A stretch of DNA of 36,876 nucleotides from the NCBI GenBank assembly GCA_018818925.1, contig JAHJQZ010000070.1, forward strand, positions 1 through 36,876, written 5' to 3'. Positions 1 to 8,798 of the stretch are shown here, in pieces (position 1 is the first letter of the stretch; each line of letters begins with the position of its first letter). Source of the DNA: Alphaproteobacteria bacterium (GTDB lineage Bacteria; Pseudomonadota; Alphaproteobacteria; Rhizobiales; Devosiaceae). Position numbers and translations under genes: made by a program. The notes under the pieces were generated by a model. It ran no database searches and was not told the DNA's origin. It worked only from the letters and a program-made list of their open reading frames with translations.

Positions 1-216
1 AGATTGTTATATATCTTTCTGGTTATTTACAATGCGAACACATCGCCGTCAAGCCGGGCACCATGCGGCCTTTGCCGCCCTGGCGAATTGACCACAGGGC
101 CGCCAATATGGCCGATGGAGTGAGCTGACTTAAGACCGGACCGTTGTGTTGGTGCTGTTCATTCAGGCACCGCTGCCGGCAGGCGCTGCCTCCCGCCGCC
201 TTCGGAGATACCGCCG
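1..216. other. left-edge non-coding stretch
   Basis: I see no supported gene here. The first 35 bases are AT-rich compared with the rest of the window. A 10-base perfect palindrome (CTGCCGGCAG, near 173-182) lies just beyond the stop of the YkuD gene on the minus strand, but no T-run follows, so I do not call a terminator. The longer open frames crossing this stretch are shadows of the YkuD gene. Confidence 0.5.
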
Positions 217-1308
217 CTAGCCGCGCGGCAGGACCGGCGCCGGGCGGGGGGCGTTGGTGACGATCTCGCCGGAAGGCGGCGCGCCGCTCCCGCCCGAACC
301 GGCGCCGAACAGATTGCCGAAAAAGCCGGTGACGGCCTCCGAGATGCCGCCGGTCGTTTCCGTGACGGCGGCGTTGAACTCGGCGCTGCGCTTGGCGCTT
401 TCGGCCGCGGCGATCCGCGCCTCTTCCTCGCGCTTGAGCTTTTCGGCTTCCTTGCCGTCGAGTTCGGCCGAAGCTGTCTCGAACTCCGAAAGGTCGGCCG
501 CCTGCTTGGCCGCAACCATGGCCATCAGGTCGGGCCGGGTCGTCTCGGCCGGGCAGGCGCCGGCGGCGTCGGTCGCCCCGCCGGCCGGGAAGAAGGTGTA
601 GCGTTTCTCGCACACGTCCCAGTCAACTTCCTTCCGGCTCAGCTCGAAGGCGTCGTAGCCTTCCTTGATGTTGCGCCAGAAGGCGATGTGCTCGGACTTG
701 CGGTGCTTGAGCATGTTCTCGTTGGTCATCCGGAACGGGAAGATCTGCAATTCGAACTTGCGCTGTCCGCCGGTGAACGACTCGCGCCCGAGGGCGTAGA
801 TCTCGGCGATCTGCGCGTCGGTCATGGCATAGCACCCGCGCGACGAACAATCGCCATGCACCATCAGGTCGGCGCCGGTGCGGCCCCAGACCCGGTCGAA
901 CTTGTTCGGGAAACCTGTATTGAAGGCGAGATAGTAGTTGGAGCGCGGGTTCATCAGCCCCGGCGTGATCGAATAAAAGCCTTCCGGCGCCTGCCGGTCG
1001 CCCTCCCTGATCTTGGGCCCAAGCTCGCCCGACCAGGCACAGATGTCGTAGGACTTGAACAGCTCGTAGTCGTCATCCCTGGTATGCTTCCACACCTCGA
1101 GTGTGGATTCTTCCTTGAAGATGCGCACGATCATCGCCTCGGCCGGCGACGAGCCCATGGCCTTGAGCCTTGAATGCGCGGCATCGGACAACGGCACCAT
1201 ATGGCGCATGTCGCCTTCGATCAGCCCGCTGCACGAGGAGACGAGCGCCACAACAACCAGAAGCGCCATGGATTTGAGAACTCTACGAACAAAGATCAAT
1301 CGGTCCAA
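217..1308 (-). CDS. YkuD-family L,D-transpeptidase lipoprotein
   Basis: Predicted envelope L,D-transpeptidase (YkuD/YafK type), which would form or cut peptidoglycan cross-links or attach proteins to the wall. The catalytic signature is visible as HGDCSSRGC at about residues 151-159, with His151 and nucleophile Cys159. The N-terminus is basic, then hydrophobic, and ends in VSSC (Cys26), a lipoprotein-type signal. The C-terminal third has a charged Ala/Glu/Lys-rich helix (about 270-310) and a Gly/Pro-rich tail, longer than a minimal YkuD protein. The start used is TTG at 1308 because it keeps the basic n-region and has GGAG about 10 bases upstream. ATG at 1269 would leave a signal with no positive charge. 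It lies downstream of accA on the same strand. Family call is firm; the exact reaction is not. Confidence 0.85.
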   Translation of the reverse strand: MDRLIFVRRVLKSMALLVVVALVSSCSGLIEGDMRHMVPLSDAAHSRLKAMGSSPAEAMIVRIFKEESTLEVWKHTRDDDYELFKSYDICAWSGELGPKIREGDRQAPEGFYSITPGLMNPRSNYYLAFNTGFPNKFDRVWGRTGADLMVHGDCSSRGCYAMTDAQIAEIYALGRESFTGGQRKFELQIFPFRMTNENMLKHRKSEHIAFWRNIKEGYDAFELSRKEVDWDVCEKRYTFFPAGGATDAAGACPAETTRPDLMAMVAAKQAADLSEFETASAELDGKEAEKLKREEEARIAAAESAKRSAEFNAAVTETTGGISEAVTGFFGNLFGAGSGGSGAPPSGEIVTNAPRPAPVLPRG

Positions 1309-1429
1309 CCGCGCGCTGCTCCGGACGCCGGATGCGTCCGCTGAAACTTGGATTTGAACATCAATCGGTTACCCGCGCGTAACCATTCCGCGGCGTCCTA
1401 GCATGAATCCGGCCGACCGCCCCATGACC

Positions 1430-2392
1430 TCACACCGGCGTGATGGACGTGGTCATCTTCAGGAACTTGTCGCGGCGGTGCTCGCGGACCTGTTCGCGCG
1501 AGAAATTGGCAAAATCGACGAGAAAGCCTTCGATCTCCGCTTCGGTCGCCTTCATGATGGCGTCGTGGTGGCGATGGGCGCCGCCGATCGGCTCGGCAAT
1601 GATGCCGTCGACGATGCCGAGCGCCAGCATGTCCGCGGCGGTGATCTTCTGGGCCGCCGCCATTTCCGGCGCCTTGGCCGGATCGCGGAACAGGATCGCG
1701 GCGCCCGCCGAGGGTTCGATCACCGAATAGATGGCGTGTTCGAGCATCAGGACCTTGTTGGCGACGGCAATGGCGATGGCGCCACCCGAACCGCCTTCGC
1801 CGATGATCACGGCCAGGTTGGGCACCCCCACCGAAAGGCACATGTCGGTCGAGCGGGCGATGGCCTCGGCCTGGCCGCGCTCCTCGGCCCCGATGCCGGG
1901 ATAGGCACCCTTGGTGTCGACGAAGGAAAGGATCGGCAGGTCGAACTTGTCGGCCATTTCCATGACCCTGACCGCCTTGCGGTAGCCCTCGGGCTTGGCC
2001 ATGCCGAAATTGTGCTTCAACCGGCTTTCGGTGGTCGATCCCTGTTCCTGGCCGATAACGGCGACCGGCGTGCCGCGAAAGCGCCCGAAGCCGGCCTGGA
2101 TGGCCGCGTCCTCGGAATACTTCCTGTCGCCCGCGAGCGGCACGAACTCGGTGATGAGCGCCCTGGCGTAGTCGGAAAAATGCGGCCGCTGCGGATGCCG
2201 GGCGACCTGGGTCTTCTGCCAGGGGGTGAGCTTTTTGTAGATGTCGGTGAGCGCCTCGTCGGCGCGGGCCTGCAGCCGCCCGACCTCCTCGTCGATCGAC
2301 ACGGCCTGATCGGTGGACGCCAGCGACTTGAGCTCCTGGATCTTGCCCTGAAGCTCGGCCACGGGCTTTTCGAAATCGAGATAGGTCTGCAT
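1430..2392 (-). CDS. accA: acetyl-CoA carboxylase carboxyltransferase subunit alpha
   Basis: AccA, the alpha half of the carboxyltransferase that moves CO2 from biotin-BCCP to acetyl-CoA, the committed step of fatty acid synthesis; it works in the cytoplasm with AccD, BCCP and AccC. The 320 residues match the usual length. The start (MQTYLDFEKPVAELQ) is typical, as are the crotonase-fold glycine-rich segments: FVDTKGAYPGIGAEERGQ, and GEGGSGGAIAIAVANKVLML. It follows xerD on the same strand with an 84-base gap that holds a possible promoter of its own. Nothing looks damaged. Confidence 0.97.
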   Translation of the reverse strand: MQTYLDFEKPVAELQGKIQELKSLASTDQAVSIDEEVGRLQARADEALTDIYKKLTPWQKTQVARHPQRPHFSDYARALITEFVPLAGDRKYSEDAAIQAGFGRFRGTPVAVIGQEQGSTTESRLKHNFGMAKPEGYRKAVRVMEMADKFDLPILSFVDTKGAYPGIGAEERGQAEAIARSTDMCLSVGVPNLAVIIGEGGSGGAIAIAVANKVLMLEHAIYSVIEPSAGAAILFRDPAKAPEMAAAQKITAADMLALGIVDGIIAEPIGGAHRHHDAIMKATEAEIEGFLVDFANFSREQVREHRRDKFLKMTTSITPV

Positions 2393-2451
2393 GCGGTTAC
2401 CGCCAGTTGTGCCATCTGTTGCGGCGCTTCTTGCCGTGCCATTTTGGCTGG

Positions 2452-2480
2452 AAAGTGGCTTTCGCGCCCGAACCTGTCAA
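2452..2480 (-). promoter_or_regulatory. possible accA promoter
   Basis: Reading the minus strand there is a perfect -35 hexamer TTGACA (2475-2480), 17 bases of spacer, then CACTTT (2452-2457) as a poor -10. It overlaps the last codons of xerD and lies 60 bases upstream of the accA start. The good -35 and exact spacing support it; the -10 does not. Confidence 0.35.
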
Positions 2481-3412
2481 GTTTCGCCCGGCGGGTCGTT
2501 GAGCGGGTGCCTTGTCTCCACCAATTCCCGCAACCTTTCGTCGAGTACATGCGTATAAATCTGCGTCGTCGAGATGTCGGCATGGCCCAAAAGCATCTGC
2601 ACCGCCCTGAGATCGGCGCCGCCCTGCAGCAGGTGGCTGGCGAAGGCGTGGCGGATGACATGCGGGGAAAGCCGCGTCGAGGCGATGCCGGCCCGGGCGC
2701 CGAGCGCCTTCAGTTCGCGGGCGAAGACCTGGCGGCTCAGGTGTCCCGCCGCCCCGTCGGCGGGAAACAGGAAGACGCCGGGCCCAAGACGCGTCTTCCA
2801 GGCGAGGAGCGCGTCGCGCGCCCTGTCGGTCAACGGCACCATGCGCTCGCGTCCGCCCTTGCCGACGACCATCAGGTACTGCGCCTCCTCGAGCACGGCG
2901 GCGCGCCTGAGCGTCACCAGTTCGGAAACGCGCAGGCCGGTGGCATAGAGCAGTTCGATCATGACGTTGAGCCGCCGTGCCGCCGCGCCCGCGCCACCCT
3001 CGGGCGCCTCGGCCGCCGCTTCGCTCTCGGCCAGCGTCAGGAGCTTGTCGACCTCGGCGACGGACAGGACCTTGGGCAGCGACCGGCGCGGCTTGGGGGC
3101 GGCGACGATGCGGGTCGGGTCGTCGGCGCGCATGCCCTCGCTCAAAAGGAAGCGGTGGAACTGCCGCACCGCGCTCAACCGCCGCGCCGCCGAACGCGGC
3201 GACAGCCCCTCGGCCTCGAGCCGGGCGAGGTAGCCGGCCACGGCCCGGCGGTCGGCGTCGTGGACGGTGCGGCCGCTCTGCTGGAGATAGCCTGAATAAT
3301 CGGCAAGGTCGCGGGCGTAGGCGATGAGCGTATTGGTTGCCGCGCCGCGCTCGGCGCTCATCATTTCGAGAAAGGCTTCGATCTGGGCGCCGCCGCCGCT
3401 CATGGCGCGCAC
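2477..3412 (-). CDS. xerD: site-specific tyrosine recombinase XerD
   Basis: Tyrosine recombinase that, with XerC, resolves chromosome dimers at dif during division. The N-terminal SAM-like core-binding domain covers about residues 8-95 and the catalytic domain about 110-300. All catalytic residues are present: Arg161 (TGLRVSEL), Lys185 (GKGGRER), His251 and Arg254 ([14 protein letters not shown]), His277 (LLGHADIS), and nucleophile Tyr286 (TQIYTHV). A Gly/Ala-rich insert at about 130-147 sits between helices. The start is GTG 3412 (weak GAAGA 8 bases upstream) or ATG 3403; the choice affects only three residues. It is 4 bases downstream of a small membrane protein gene, so likely co-transcribed. 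XerD is chosen over XerC from its place beside accA and aroK. Confidence 0.9.
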   Translation of the reverse strand: MRAMSGGGAQIEAFLEMMSAERGAATNTLIAYARDLADYSGYLQQSGRTVHDADRRAVAGYLARLEAEGLSPRSAARRLSAVRQFHRFLLSEGMRADDPTRIVAAPKPRRSLPKVLSVAEVDKLLTLAESEAAAEAPEGGAGAAARRLNVMIELLYATGLRVSELVTLRRAAVLEEAQYLMVVGKGGRERMVPLTDRARDALLAWKTRLGPGVFLFPADGAAGHLSRQVFARELKALGARAGIASTRLSPHVIRHAFASHLLQGGADLRAVQMLLGHADISTTQIYTHVLDERLRELVETRHPLNDPPGET

Positions 3413-3416
3413 AGTA

Positions 3417-3566
3417 CTAGTCTTCGCCGAACAGGTCCCGGGCCGGGATGCGCACGATCACGTCCTTCTCGTTCGGCTGCACGAAGATCGGCAGCGCCAC
3501 CATGGCACCGAAGACGAGCCCGGCCAGAAACAGAAGAACAATGAGGAAGCGCAGCAGAGACGGCAT
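3417..3566 (-). CDS. small single-pass membrane protein
   Basis: A 49-residue protein starting at ATG 3566 ([16 protein letters not shown]...). It has one hydrophobic helix at about residues 4-28 followed by a short polar, acidic tail ending DLFGED. The open frame extends upstream to 3707, but that part is Arg/Cys-rich with no coding character, so I use the internal ATG. The same small membrane protein next to xerD and divergent from aroK is, from memory, common in rhizobial genomes. Its function is unknown to me. It ends 4 bases before the xerD start and is probably the first gene of the minus-strand operon. Confidence 0.7.
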   Translation of the reverse strand: MPSLLRFLIVLLFLAGLVFGAMVALPIFVQPNEKDVIVRIPARDLFGED

Positions 3567-3759
3567 GAACGGGCCAATCGAAAAGCGTTTCGCCAAGCGG
3601 CAAGTCTTGCACTTGTCCCCGATTTGCCCGCCGCGATCAAGGCCGCAGACGCCGCGCCGCGCCGAAACCGCCCGCCACCCTTGCTCCGGGCCGCGGCGCC
3701 GTGTCATCTAGTTGCCGATCGACGGGCCGCGCCCGTCCCCGGAACGCCGATGAACAAAG

Positions 3760-4398
3760 ATGTCCCAGCAAGGACAAAACAGCGACGACGACCGGCAGCA
3801 GGCCGGCATGGAACCCCGTCCGCTTGCCGACGGTGCCGCCGATGCCGTGCTCGCGGCGCTCGGCGGCCGGCCGGTCGTCCTGATCGGCATGATGGGCGCC
3901 GGCAAGACCACGGTCGGCCGGCGGCTGGCGGCAACGCTCGGACGCCGCTTCGTCGATTCCGACGCCGAGATCGAGACGGCGGCCGGCATGAGCATCCCCG
4001 AAATCTTCGAAATACATGGCGAGGCCGAGTTCCGCTCCGGCGAGGCGCGCGTCATCGCCCGGCTGATCGGCGAAGCCGACATCGTGCTCGGCACCGGCGG
4101 CGGCGCCTTCATGAACGCCGACACCCGCGCCCTGATCCGCGACGCGGCCGTCAGCGTCTGGCTCAAGGCCGACCTCGACACGCTGTTCGCCCGGGTGTTG
4201 CGGCGCTCCAACCGCCCGCTTCTCAAGACCGCCGACCCGCGCGGCACCCTGAGGGAACTGATCGACCAGCGCTATCCGGTCTATGCCGAGGCCGACATCA
4301 CCGTGGAATCCCGCGACGTGCCGCACGAATCCATCGCCCGCGAAATCCTTGACGCACTCGCCAAACGCCTCATCCGGACGGAAAATGACCGCAACTGA
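3760..4398 (+). CDS. aroK: shikimate kinase
   Basis: Phosphorylates shikimate at the 3-OH with ATP, the fifth step of the shikimate pathway to chorismate. Visible motifs: P-loop GMMGAGKT (about 43-50), the DSD shikimate/Mg motif (67-69), Arg92 in EFRSGE, the Gly-rich GTGGGAF (111-117), and the LID region with RRSNRPLL. The first 35 residues form a polar extension before the P-loop domain, as often seen in rhizobial AroK. ATG 3760 is the only sensible start. A perfect 7-bp inverted repeat (3721-3737) lies just upstream. The last 14 bases overlap aroB, implying translational coupling. Confidence 0.95.
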   Translation: MSQQGQNSDDDRQQAGMEPRPLADGAADAVLAALGGRPVVLIGMMGAGKTTVGRRLAATLGRRFVDSDAEIETAAGMSIPEIFEIHGEAEFRSGEARVIARLIGEADIVLGTGGGAFMNADTRALIRDAAVSVWLKADLDTLFARVLRRSNRPLLKTADPRGTLRELIDQRYPVYAEADITVESRDVPHESIAREILDALAKRLIRTENDRN

Positions 4399-5500
4399 CA
4401 CCATCGTTCCCATCGCCCTGCCCGACAGCCCATACGACATCCATGTCGGCCATGGCCTGTTCGAGCGGGCCGGCTTAATGCTCGCCGAGCGCTTCGAGGG
4501 CGCCCGCTTCGGCATCGTCACCGACGGGAACGTCGCCGTCGCGCAATTGCCGCGGCTCGAACAGAGCCTTCGCGCCGCCGGCATCGGCTATGAGACCATC
4601 GTCGTGCCGGCCGGCGAGAGCACCAAGAGCTATTCCCACCTGACCGACGTGGTGAACGGGCTTCTGGCGGCGCGTCTCGAGCGCCGCGACCTCGTCGTCG
4701 CCCTTGGTGGCGGCGTCGTCGGCGACCTTGCCGGCTTTGCCGCCGCCATCACGCGGCGCGGCATGGATTTCGTCCAGATGCCGACCTCGCTTCTGGCCCA
4801 GGTCGATTCCTCGGTCGGCGGCAAGACCGGCATCAACACCCCGTTCGGCAAGAACCTGTGCGGTGCCTTCCACCAGCCGCGCCTCGTTCTCGCCGATCTC
4901 GACGCCCTTCAGACCTTAAGCGAACGCCAGTTCCGCTCCGGCTATGCGGAAGTGGCCAAATACGGGCTGATCGACGATGCCGAGTTCTTCAACTGGCTCG
5001 AGGCCAATGCCCGCGACATCTTTGCCGGCGGCCCGTCCCGCGCCGAGGCCATCGCCCGCTCCTGCGCCGCCAAGGCGCGTTTCGTTCTGGCCGACGAAAA
5101 GGAGGCGGGCGTCCGCGCCCTGCTCAATCTCGGCCACACCTTCGGGCACGCCCTCGAAAAGGCAACGGGCTATTCCGACCGGCTCCATCATGGCGAAGGC
5201 GTCGCCATCGGCATGGTGCTCGCCCATCAATTCTCGGTCCGGCTCGGCCTGTGCCCGTCCCAGGACGCGCTAAGGGCCGAGCGGCATCTGCAGGCGGTCG
5301 GCCTGCCGACCGCGCTGGGCGACATAAAGGGCGACAAGCCGACGCTCGAAGTCCTGGTCGAGGCCATCGCCCAGGACAAGAAGGTCGAGCGCGGGGCGCT
5401 GACCTTTATCCTGACACGCGGAATCGGCCAGTCATTTGTTGAAAAGGGCGTCGATGTCTCCGCCGTCACCTCGTTCCTTGCGGAAAAGCTGGCGCAATGA
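4385..5500 (+). CDS. aroB: 3-dehydroquinate synthase
   Basis: Converts DAHP to 3-dehydroquinate using NAD and a divalent metal, the second shikimate pathway step. The 371 residues are of normal length. The NAD-binding glycine motif (ALGGGVVGDLAGFAA), the substrate-binding segment with DSSVGGKTGIN, and the metal-ligand histidine regions (NLGHTFGHALE, LHHGEGVAIGM) are all present. The start ATG at 4385 lies inside the end of aroK (14-base overlap), the usual coupled arrangement. An open frame runs further upstream but only as aroK shadow. It ends in an ATGA overlap with the next gene, so aroK, aroB and the first CorC protein are probably one transcript. Confidence 0.96.
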   Translation: MTATDTIVPIALPDSPYDIHVGHGLFERAGLMLAERFEGARFGIVTDGNVAVAQLPRLEQSLRAAGIGYETIVVPAGESTKSYSHLTDVVNGLLAARLERRDLVVALGGGVVGDLAGFAAAITRRGMDFVQMPTSLLAQVDSSVGGKTGINTPFGKNLCGAFHQPRLVLADLDALQTLSERQFRSGYAEVAKYGLIDDAEFFNWLEANARDIFAGGPSRAEAIARSCAAKARFVLADEKEAGVRALLNLGHTFGHALEKATGYSDRLHHGEGVAIGMVLAHQFSVRLGLCPSQDALRAERHLQAVGLPTALGDIKGDKPTLEVLVEAIAQDKKVERGALTFILTRGIGQSFVEKGVDVSAVTSFLAEKLAQ

Positions 5501-6765
5501 TCACCGCCACCTGGGCCACGCTCATAGGTATTGTCGTGCTGCTCTTGCTGTCGGCGTTCTTTTCCGGCTCGGAGACGGCCCTGACGGCGGCGTCGCGCGC
5601 CCGCATGCATGCCCTGGTCAAATCCGGTTCGAAACGCGCCGAAACCGTCGAGCGGCTGACTTCGGACAAGGAACGCCTGCTCGGCGGCCTCCTGCTCGGC
5701 AACAACCTCGTCAACATCCTCGCTTCGTCGCTGGCGACGAGCCTGCTCATCACCGTTTTCGGCGATACCGGCGTCGTCTATGCCACCGTCGGCATGACTC
5801 TGGCGGTGGTGATCTTCTCGGAGGTCCTGCCCAAGACCTGGGCCATCAATCATCCCGATGGCTTCGCCTTGGCAGTGGCGCCGTTCGTCAGGCCGGTCAT
5901 CGCCGTTTTCGCACCGATCAGCATCGCGGTAGAGGTCATCGTGCGCACCGTTTTGCGCCTGATCGGCGTTTCCGCCGACAGGAGTTCGACCGGCGTCACC
6001 GGCGTCGAGGAAATCCGCGGCACGGTCGATCTGCTGCATCAGGAGGGCGAGGTCGTCAAGGGCGACCGCGACATGCTCGGCGGCATTCTCGACCTCAGGG
6101 AACTCGAGGTCAGCGACGTCATGGTACACCGCACCCGCATGTTCGCCATCGATGCCGACCTGCCGGTCGAGGATATCATCAAGGCGGTACTTGAAAGCTC
6201 CTATACCCGCTTGCCGCTCTATCGCGGCGAGCCCGATGAAATCGTCGGCATCGTCCATGCCAAGGACGTGTTGCGCGCCCTGTTCCGCGCCAGGGGCGAT
6301 CTCGACAGCATCGATATCGGCAAGCTCGCCGCCACGCCGTGGTTCGTGCCCGATACCACGCCGCTTTCGGCCCAGCTCAACGCCTTCTTGAAGCGCCAGG
6401 CCCATTTCGCCCTTGTCGTCGACGAGTATGGCGAGGTCGAGGGCCTGATCACCCTCGAAGACATTCTCGAGGAGATCGTCGGCGACATCTCCGACGAATA
6501 CGACGTGGTGATCGCGGGCATCGCCAAGCAGGCGGACGGTTCCTACAAGATCGACGGCGACGTACCGGTCCGCGACGTCAACCGCCTGCTCAACTGGAAC
6601 CTGCCCGACGAGGAGGCGACGACCATCGCCGGCCTCGTCATCCACGCGGCGCAGTCGATCCCCAATCAGGGCCAGCAGTTCACCTTCTATGGCTTTCGCT
6701 TCCGGGTGCTGAAAAAGCAGCGCAACCGGCTGACGCAGATCCAGGTCACCCCGCTCAGACCGTGA
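5497..6765 (+). CDS. CNNM/CorC-type membrane protein (DUF21-CBS-CorC_HlyC), copy 1
   Basis: Membrane protein of the HlyC/CorC (CNNM) family, linked to Mg2+/Co2+ efflux or homeostasis; older 'hemolysin' names are not informative. Domain order: DUF21 transmembrane domain (about 5-190, with SGSETALTAAS near the start and EVLPKTWAI), a CBS pair (about 205-335, with DVMVHRTRM and DEYGEVEGLITLEDILEEIVGD), and a C-terminal transporter-associated domain (about 345-420). It starts at the ATGA overlapping the aroB stop. From memory, one such gene between aroB and bolA is the normal rhizobial order, so this is the ancestral copy. Its C-terminal half is nearly the same as that of the next gene. Confidence 0.9.
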   Translation: MITATWATLIGIVVLLLLSAFFSGSETALTAASRARMHALVKSGSKRAETVERLTSDKERLLGGLLLGNNLVNILASSLATSLLITVFGDTGVVYATVGMTLAVVIFSEVLPKTWAINHPDGFALAVAPFVRPVIAVFAPISIAVEVIVRTVLRLIGVSADRSSTGVTGVEEIRGTVDLLHQEGEVVKGDRDMLGGILDLRELEVSDVMVHRTRMFAIDADLPVEDIIKAVLESSYTRLPLYRGEPDEIVGIVHAKDVLRALFRARGDLDSIDIGKLAATPWFVPDTTPLSAQLNAFLKRQAHFALVVDEYGEVEGLITLEDILEEIVGDISDEYDVVIAGIAKQADGSYKIDGDVPVRDVNRLLNWNLPDEEATTIAGLVIHAAQSIPNQGQQFTFYGFRFRVLKKQRNRLTQIQVTPLRP

Positions 6766-6858
6766 GGCGAGGGCCGGGAGTTGCGCCGGTGGCCGCAAAC
6801 GGTCAATAACGCTCAGACGTCATCTGCCGGCCGACCCATCCACGCGGGAACCCCTTTC

Positions 6859-8172
6859 GTGAACGAGACAGTTCTCAACCTGACCATTGCCGTGCTGCTG
6901 CTCGGCGCCAATGCCTTTTACGTCGCCGCCGAATTCGCCCTGGTGAAATCGCGGGGCTTTCGCATCGACGCGCTGGCCGAGACCGGCGTGTTCGGCGCGA
7001 GGCTGGCCAAGCGCATCATGTTGAAAGTCGAGCCCTATCTCGCCAATTGCCAGCTCGGCATCACCATGGCTTCGCTCGGGCTCGGCTGGGTCGGCGAGCC
7101 GACCGTGGCGGCGATCATCACGCCCTGGCTGGAACCGCTCGACCTGCCGCACCAGGCGGTGCACGTCATCGCCTTCGTAACCGGGTTCCTGCTGTTTTCC
7201 TCTTTGCACATCGTCATCGGCGAACAGGTGCCCAAGACCCTGGCCATCCGCAAGCCCGAGCCGGTCTCGCTGTTCATCGCCTATCCGCTGCAGGTCTCCT
7301 ACGTGCTGCTTTTTCCCCTGACCTGGCTGTTGAGCGCCGCGGCGAGCGGCATCCTCAGGGCCCTGGGCGTCGCCGAAGCCAGCCATGTCGATATTCTGAC
7401 CGACCACGAGATCGAGGGGCTGATCGAAGTCTCGGCCGAGCACGGCAAGTTCAAGGCCGGTCAGGCCATTTATATCCAGAACGTTTTCCGTTTCGGCGAG
7501 CTCGAAGTCTCCGACGTCATGGTGCATCGCACCCGCATGGTCACCATAAACGCCGACCTGCCCGTCGAGGATCTCATCAAGGCCGTGCTCGAAAGCCCCT
7601 ATACCCGCCTGCCGCTCTATCGCGGCGAACGCGACGACATCATCGGCATCGTCCACGCCAAGGACGTGCTGCGCGCCCTCATTCGCGCCCAGGGCGACAT
7701 GAGCCGCGTCAACATGCACAAGCTGGCGACCAAGCCCTGGTTCGTGCCGGACACCACGCCCCTGTCGTCCCAACTCACCGCCTTTTTGAAGGGCAACACC
7801 CATTTCGCCCTGGTGATCGACGAATATGGCGAGGTGCAGGGGCTGATCACCCTCGAGGACGTTCTCGAGGAAATCGTCGGCGACATCGCCGACGAGCACG
7901 ACGTGGTGATCGAGGGCATCATCAAGCAGGCCGACGGCTCCTACCTGATCGACGGCAACGTGCCGATCCGCGACGTCAACCGTTCGCTGAACTGGCACCT
8001 GCCCGACGAGGAAGCCACGACCATTGCCGGCCTGGTCATCCACGAATCGAAGTCGATCCCCAACGAGGGCCAGCAGTTCACCTTTCACGGCTGCCGCTTC
8101 CGGGTCCTTCGGAAACAGCGCAACCGTCTGACCCAGCTGAGGGTCAGCCCGCTCAAGCCGGCGACTCCCTAG
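6859..8172 (+). CDS. CNNM/CorC-type membrane protein, copy 2 (chimera-like)
   Basis: Second HlyC/CorC-family protein, 437 residues from GTG 6859, which gives a classic membrane start (VNETVLNLTIAVLLLGANAFYVAAEFAL cut short here at 20: begins VNETVLNLTIAVLLLGANAF). An open frame reaches TTG 6781 but that extension is polar and not family-like. The DUF21 domain (about 1-185) is of a different subtype from copy 1, with QLGITMASLGLGWVGEP. From the phrase ELEVSDVMVHRTRM onward it matches copy 1 without gaps, about four positions in five identical over some 220 residues. A 93-base gap separates it from copy 1. It is likely co-transcribed. The substrate is not deducible. Confidence 0.85.
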   Translation: MNETVLNLTIAVLLLGANAFYVAAEFALVKSRGFRIDALAETGVFGARLAKRIMLKVEPYLANCQLGITMASLGLGWVGEPTVAAIITPWLEPLDLPHQAVHVIAFVTGFLLFSSLHIVIGEQVPKTLAIRKPEPVSLFIAYPLQVSYVLLFPLTWLLSAAASGILRALGVAEASHVDILTDHEIEGLIEVSAEHGKFKAGQAIYIQNVFRFGELEVSDVMVHRTRMVTINADLPVEDLIKAVLESPYTRLPLYRGERDDIIGIVHAKDVLRALIRAQGDMSRVNMHKLATKPWFVPDTTPLSSQLTAFLKGNTHFALVIDEYGEVQGLITLEDVLEEIVGDIADEHDVVIEGIIKQADGSYLIDGNVPIRDVNRSLNWHLPDEEATTIAGLVIHESKSIPNEGQQFTFHGCRFRVLRKQRNRLTQLRVSPLKPATP

Positions 8173-8210
8173 ACGCTTTCACGTCTTGACGGAAACGGCA
8201 CGCTTGGCAC

Positions 8211-8349
8211 CTTTCACCTCTCCCTTGGGGGAGAGGTCGGACCGCAGCAAAGCGAAGGTCCGGGTGAGGGGGCCTAGGCTCAGCGTTTGTAGCAAGGCCC
8301 CTCACCCGCCGCTTCGCGTCGACCTCTCCCCCAAAGGGAGAGGTGAAAG
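8211..8349. repeat. long imperfect palindromic intergenic repeat
   Basis: A roughly 140-base inverted repeat: the left arm (from 8211, reading CTTTCACCTCTCCC...) pairs with the right arm ending ...GGGAGAGGTGAAAG at 8349. Each arm contains its own smaller palindrome of the form CCTCTCCC-TTGG-GGGAGAGG and a CGGGTGAGGGG segment. This is the type of abundant GC-rich intergenic palindrome seen throughout rhizobial genomes. It sits between two convergent genes (CorC copy 2 and bolA) and may act as a bidirectional transcription end by forming a large hairpin. Related elements lie at 10588-10717 and, more distantly, at 33772-33900. No protein is encoded. Confidence 0.8.
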
Positions 8350-8470
8350 AAGCGCCCGAGTCCATCAAAACATGAAACGCTTGTAGACATGGGAATGGTC
8401 TTGACCTGCCGCAACGCGACATATGGCCGGATGGCGCGCAAGCGGAGATAGGCGTAGCGACACGCCTGTG

Positions 8471-8749
8471 CTATGGCTTCACGACTTCGATGGCGAGCGC
8501 GTGCACGCCCGCCCTGATCTCGTCGTCGAGCGTTTCCATGACCAGCCGGTGTTGTGCCAGACGGCTCAAGCCGTCAAAATGGCGGGTCGCGATTCTGATA
8601 CGGAAGTGCGTTTCGCCGCCTTCGCGCCATCCGGCGCTGCCCGGATGAGGCTTGTGATGGGCATGGCGGCCGCTTTCATCGATCACTTCGAGCAGCGACG
8701 GCTCGAAGCGGACGGCGAGTTTGTCGGTGATGGTCTGGCTGACGCTCAT
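8471..8749 (-). CDS. bolA: BolA family protein
   Basis: A 92-residue BolA-fold protein. BolA proteins partner monothiol glutaredoxins and act in iron-sulfur cluster handling and iron-linked regulation. The sequence shows the N-terminal helix (ITDKLAVRFEPSLLEVIDES), the conserved His-containing loop (GRHAHHKPHPGS), the FRIRIATRHFDGLSRLAQHR strand-helix, and the C-terminal HALAIEVVKP. It is transcribed divergently from the J-domain gene with only 49 bases between start codons, so the two promoters must overlap or sit within the genes. BolA class is certain; which BolA subtype is not. Confidence 0.92.
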   Translation of the reverse strand: MSVSQTITDKLAVRFEPSLLEVIDESGRHAHHKPHPGSAGWREGGETHFRIRIATRHFDGLSRLAQHRLVMETLDDEIRAGVHALAIEVVKP

Positions 8750-8798
8750 GCGGTCGGCTCTCCGGCTGGGATTTTACGGTGGTGTTCAGTTAAGACCG

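Noticed and set aside
1403-3295. A 630-codon plus-strand open frame across accA and xerD
   Set aside because: It is antisense to two intact, well-matched genes; long open antisense frames are expected at this GC content, and the translation has no domain features.
8211-8349. Possible CRISPR array or tandem repeat
   Set aside because: The repeats are inverted arms of one palindrome, not regularly spaced direct repeats with spacers, and no cas genes are nearby.
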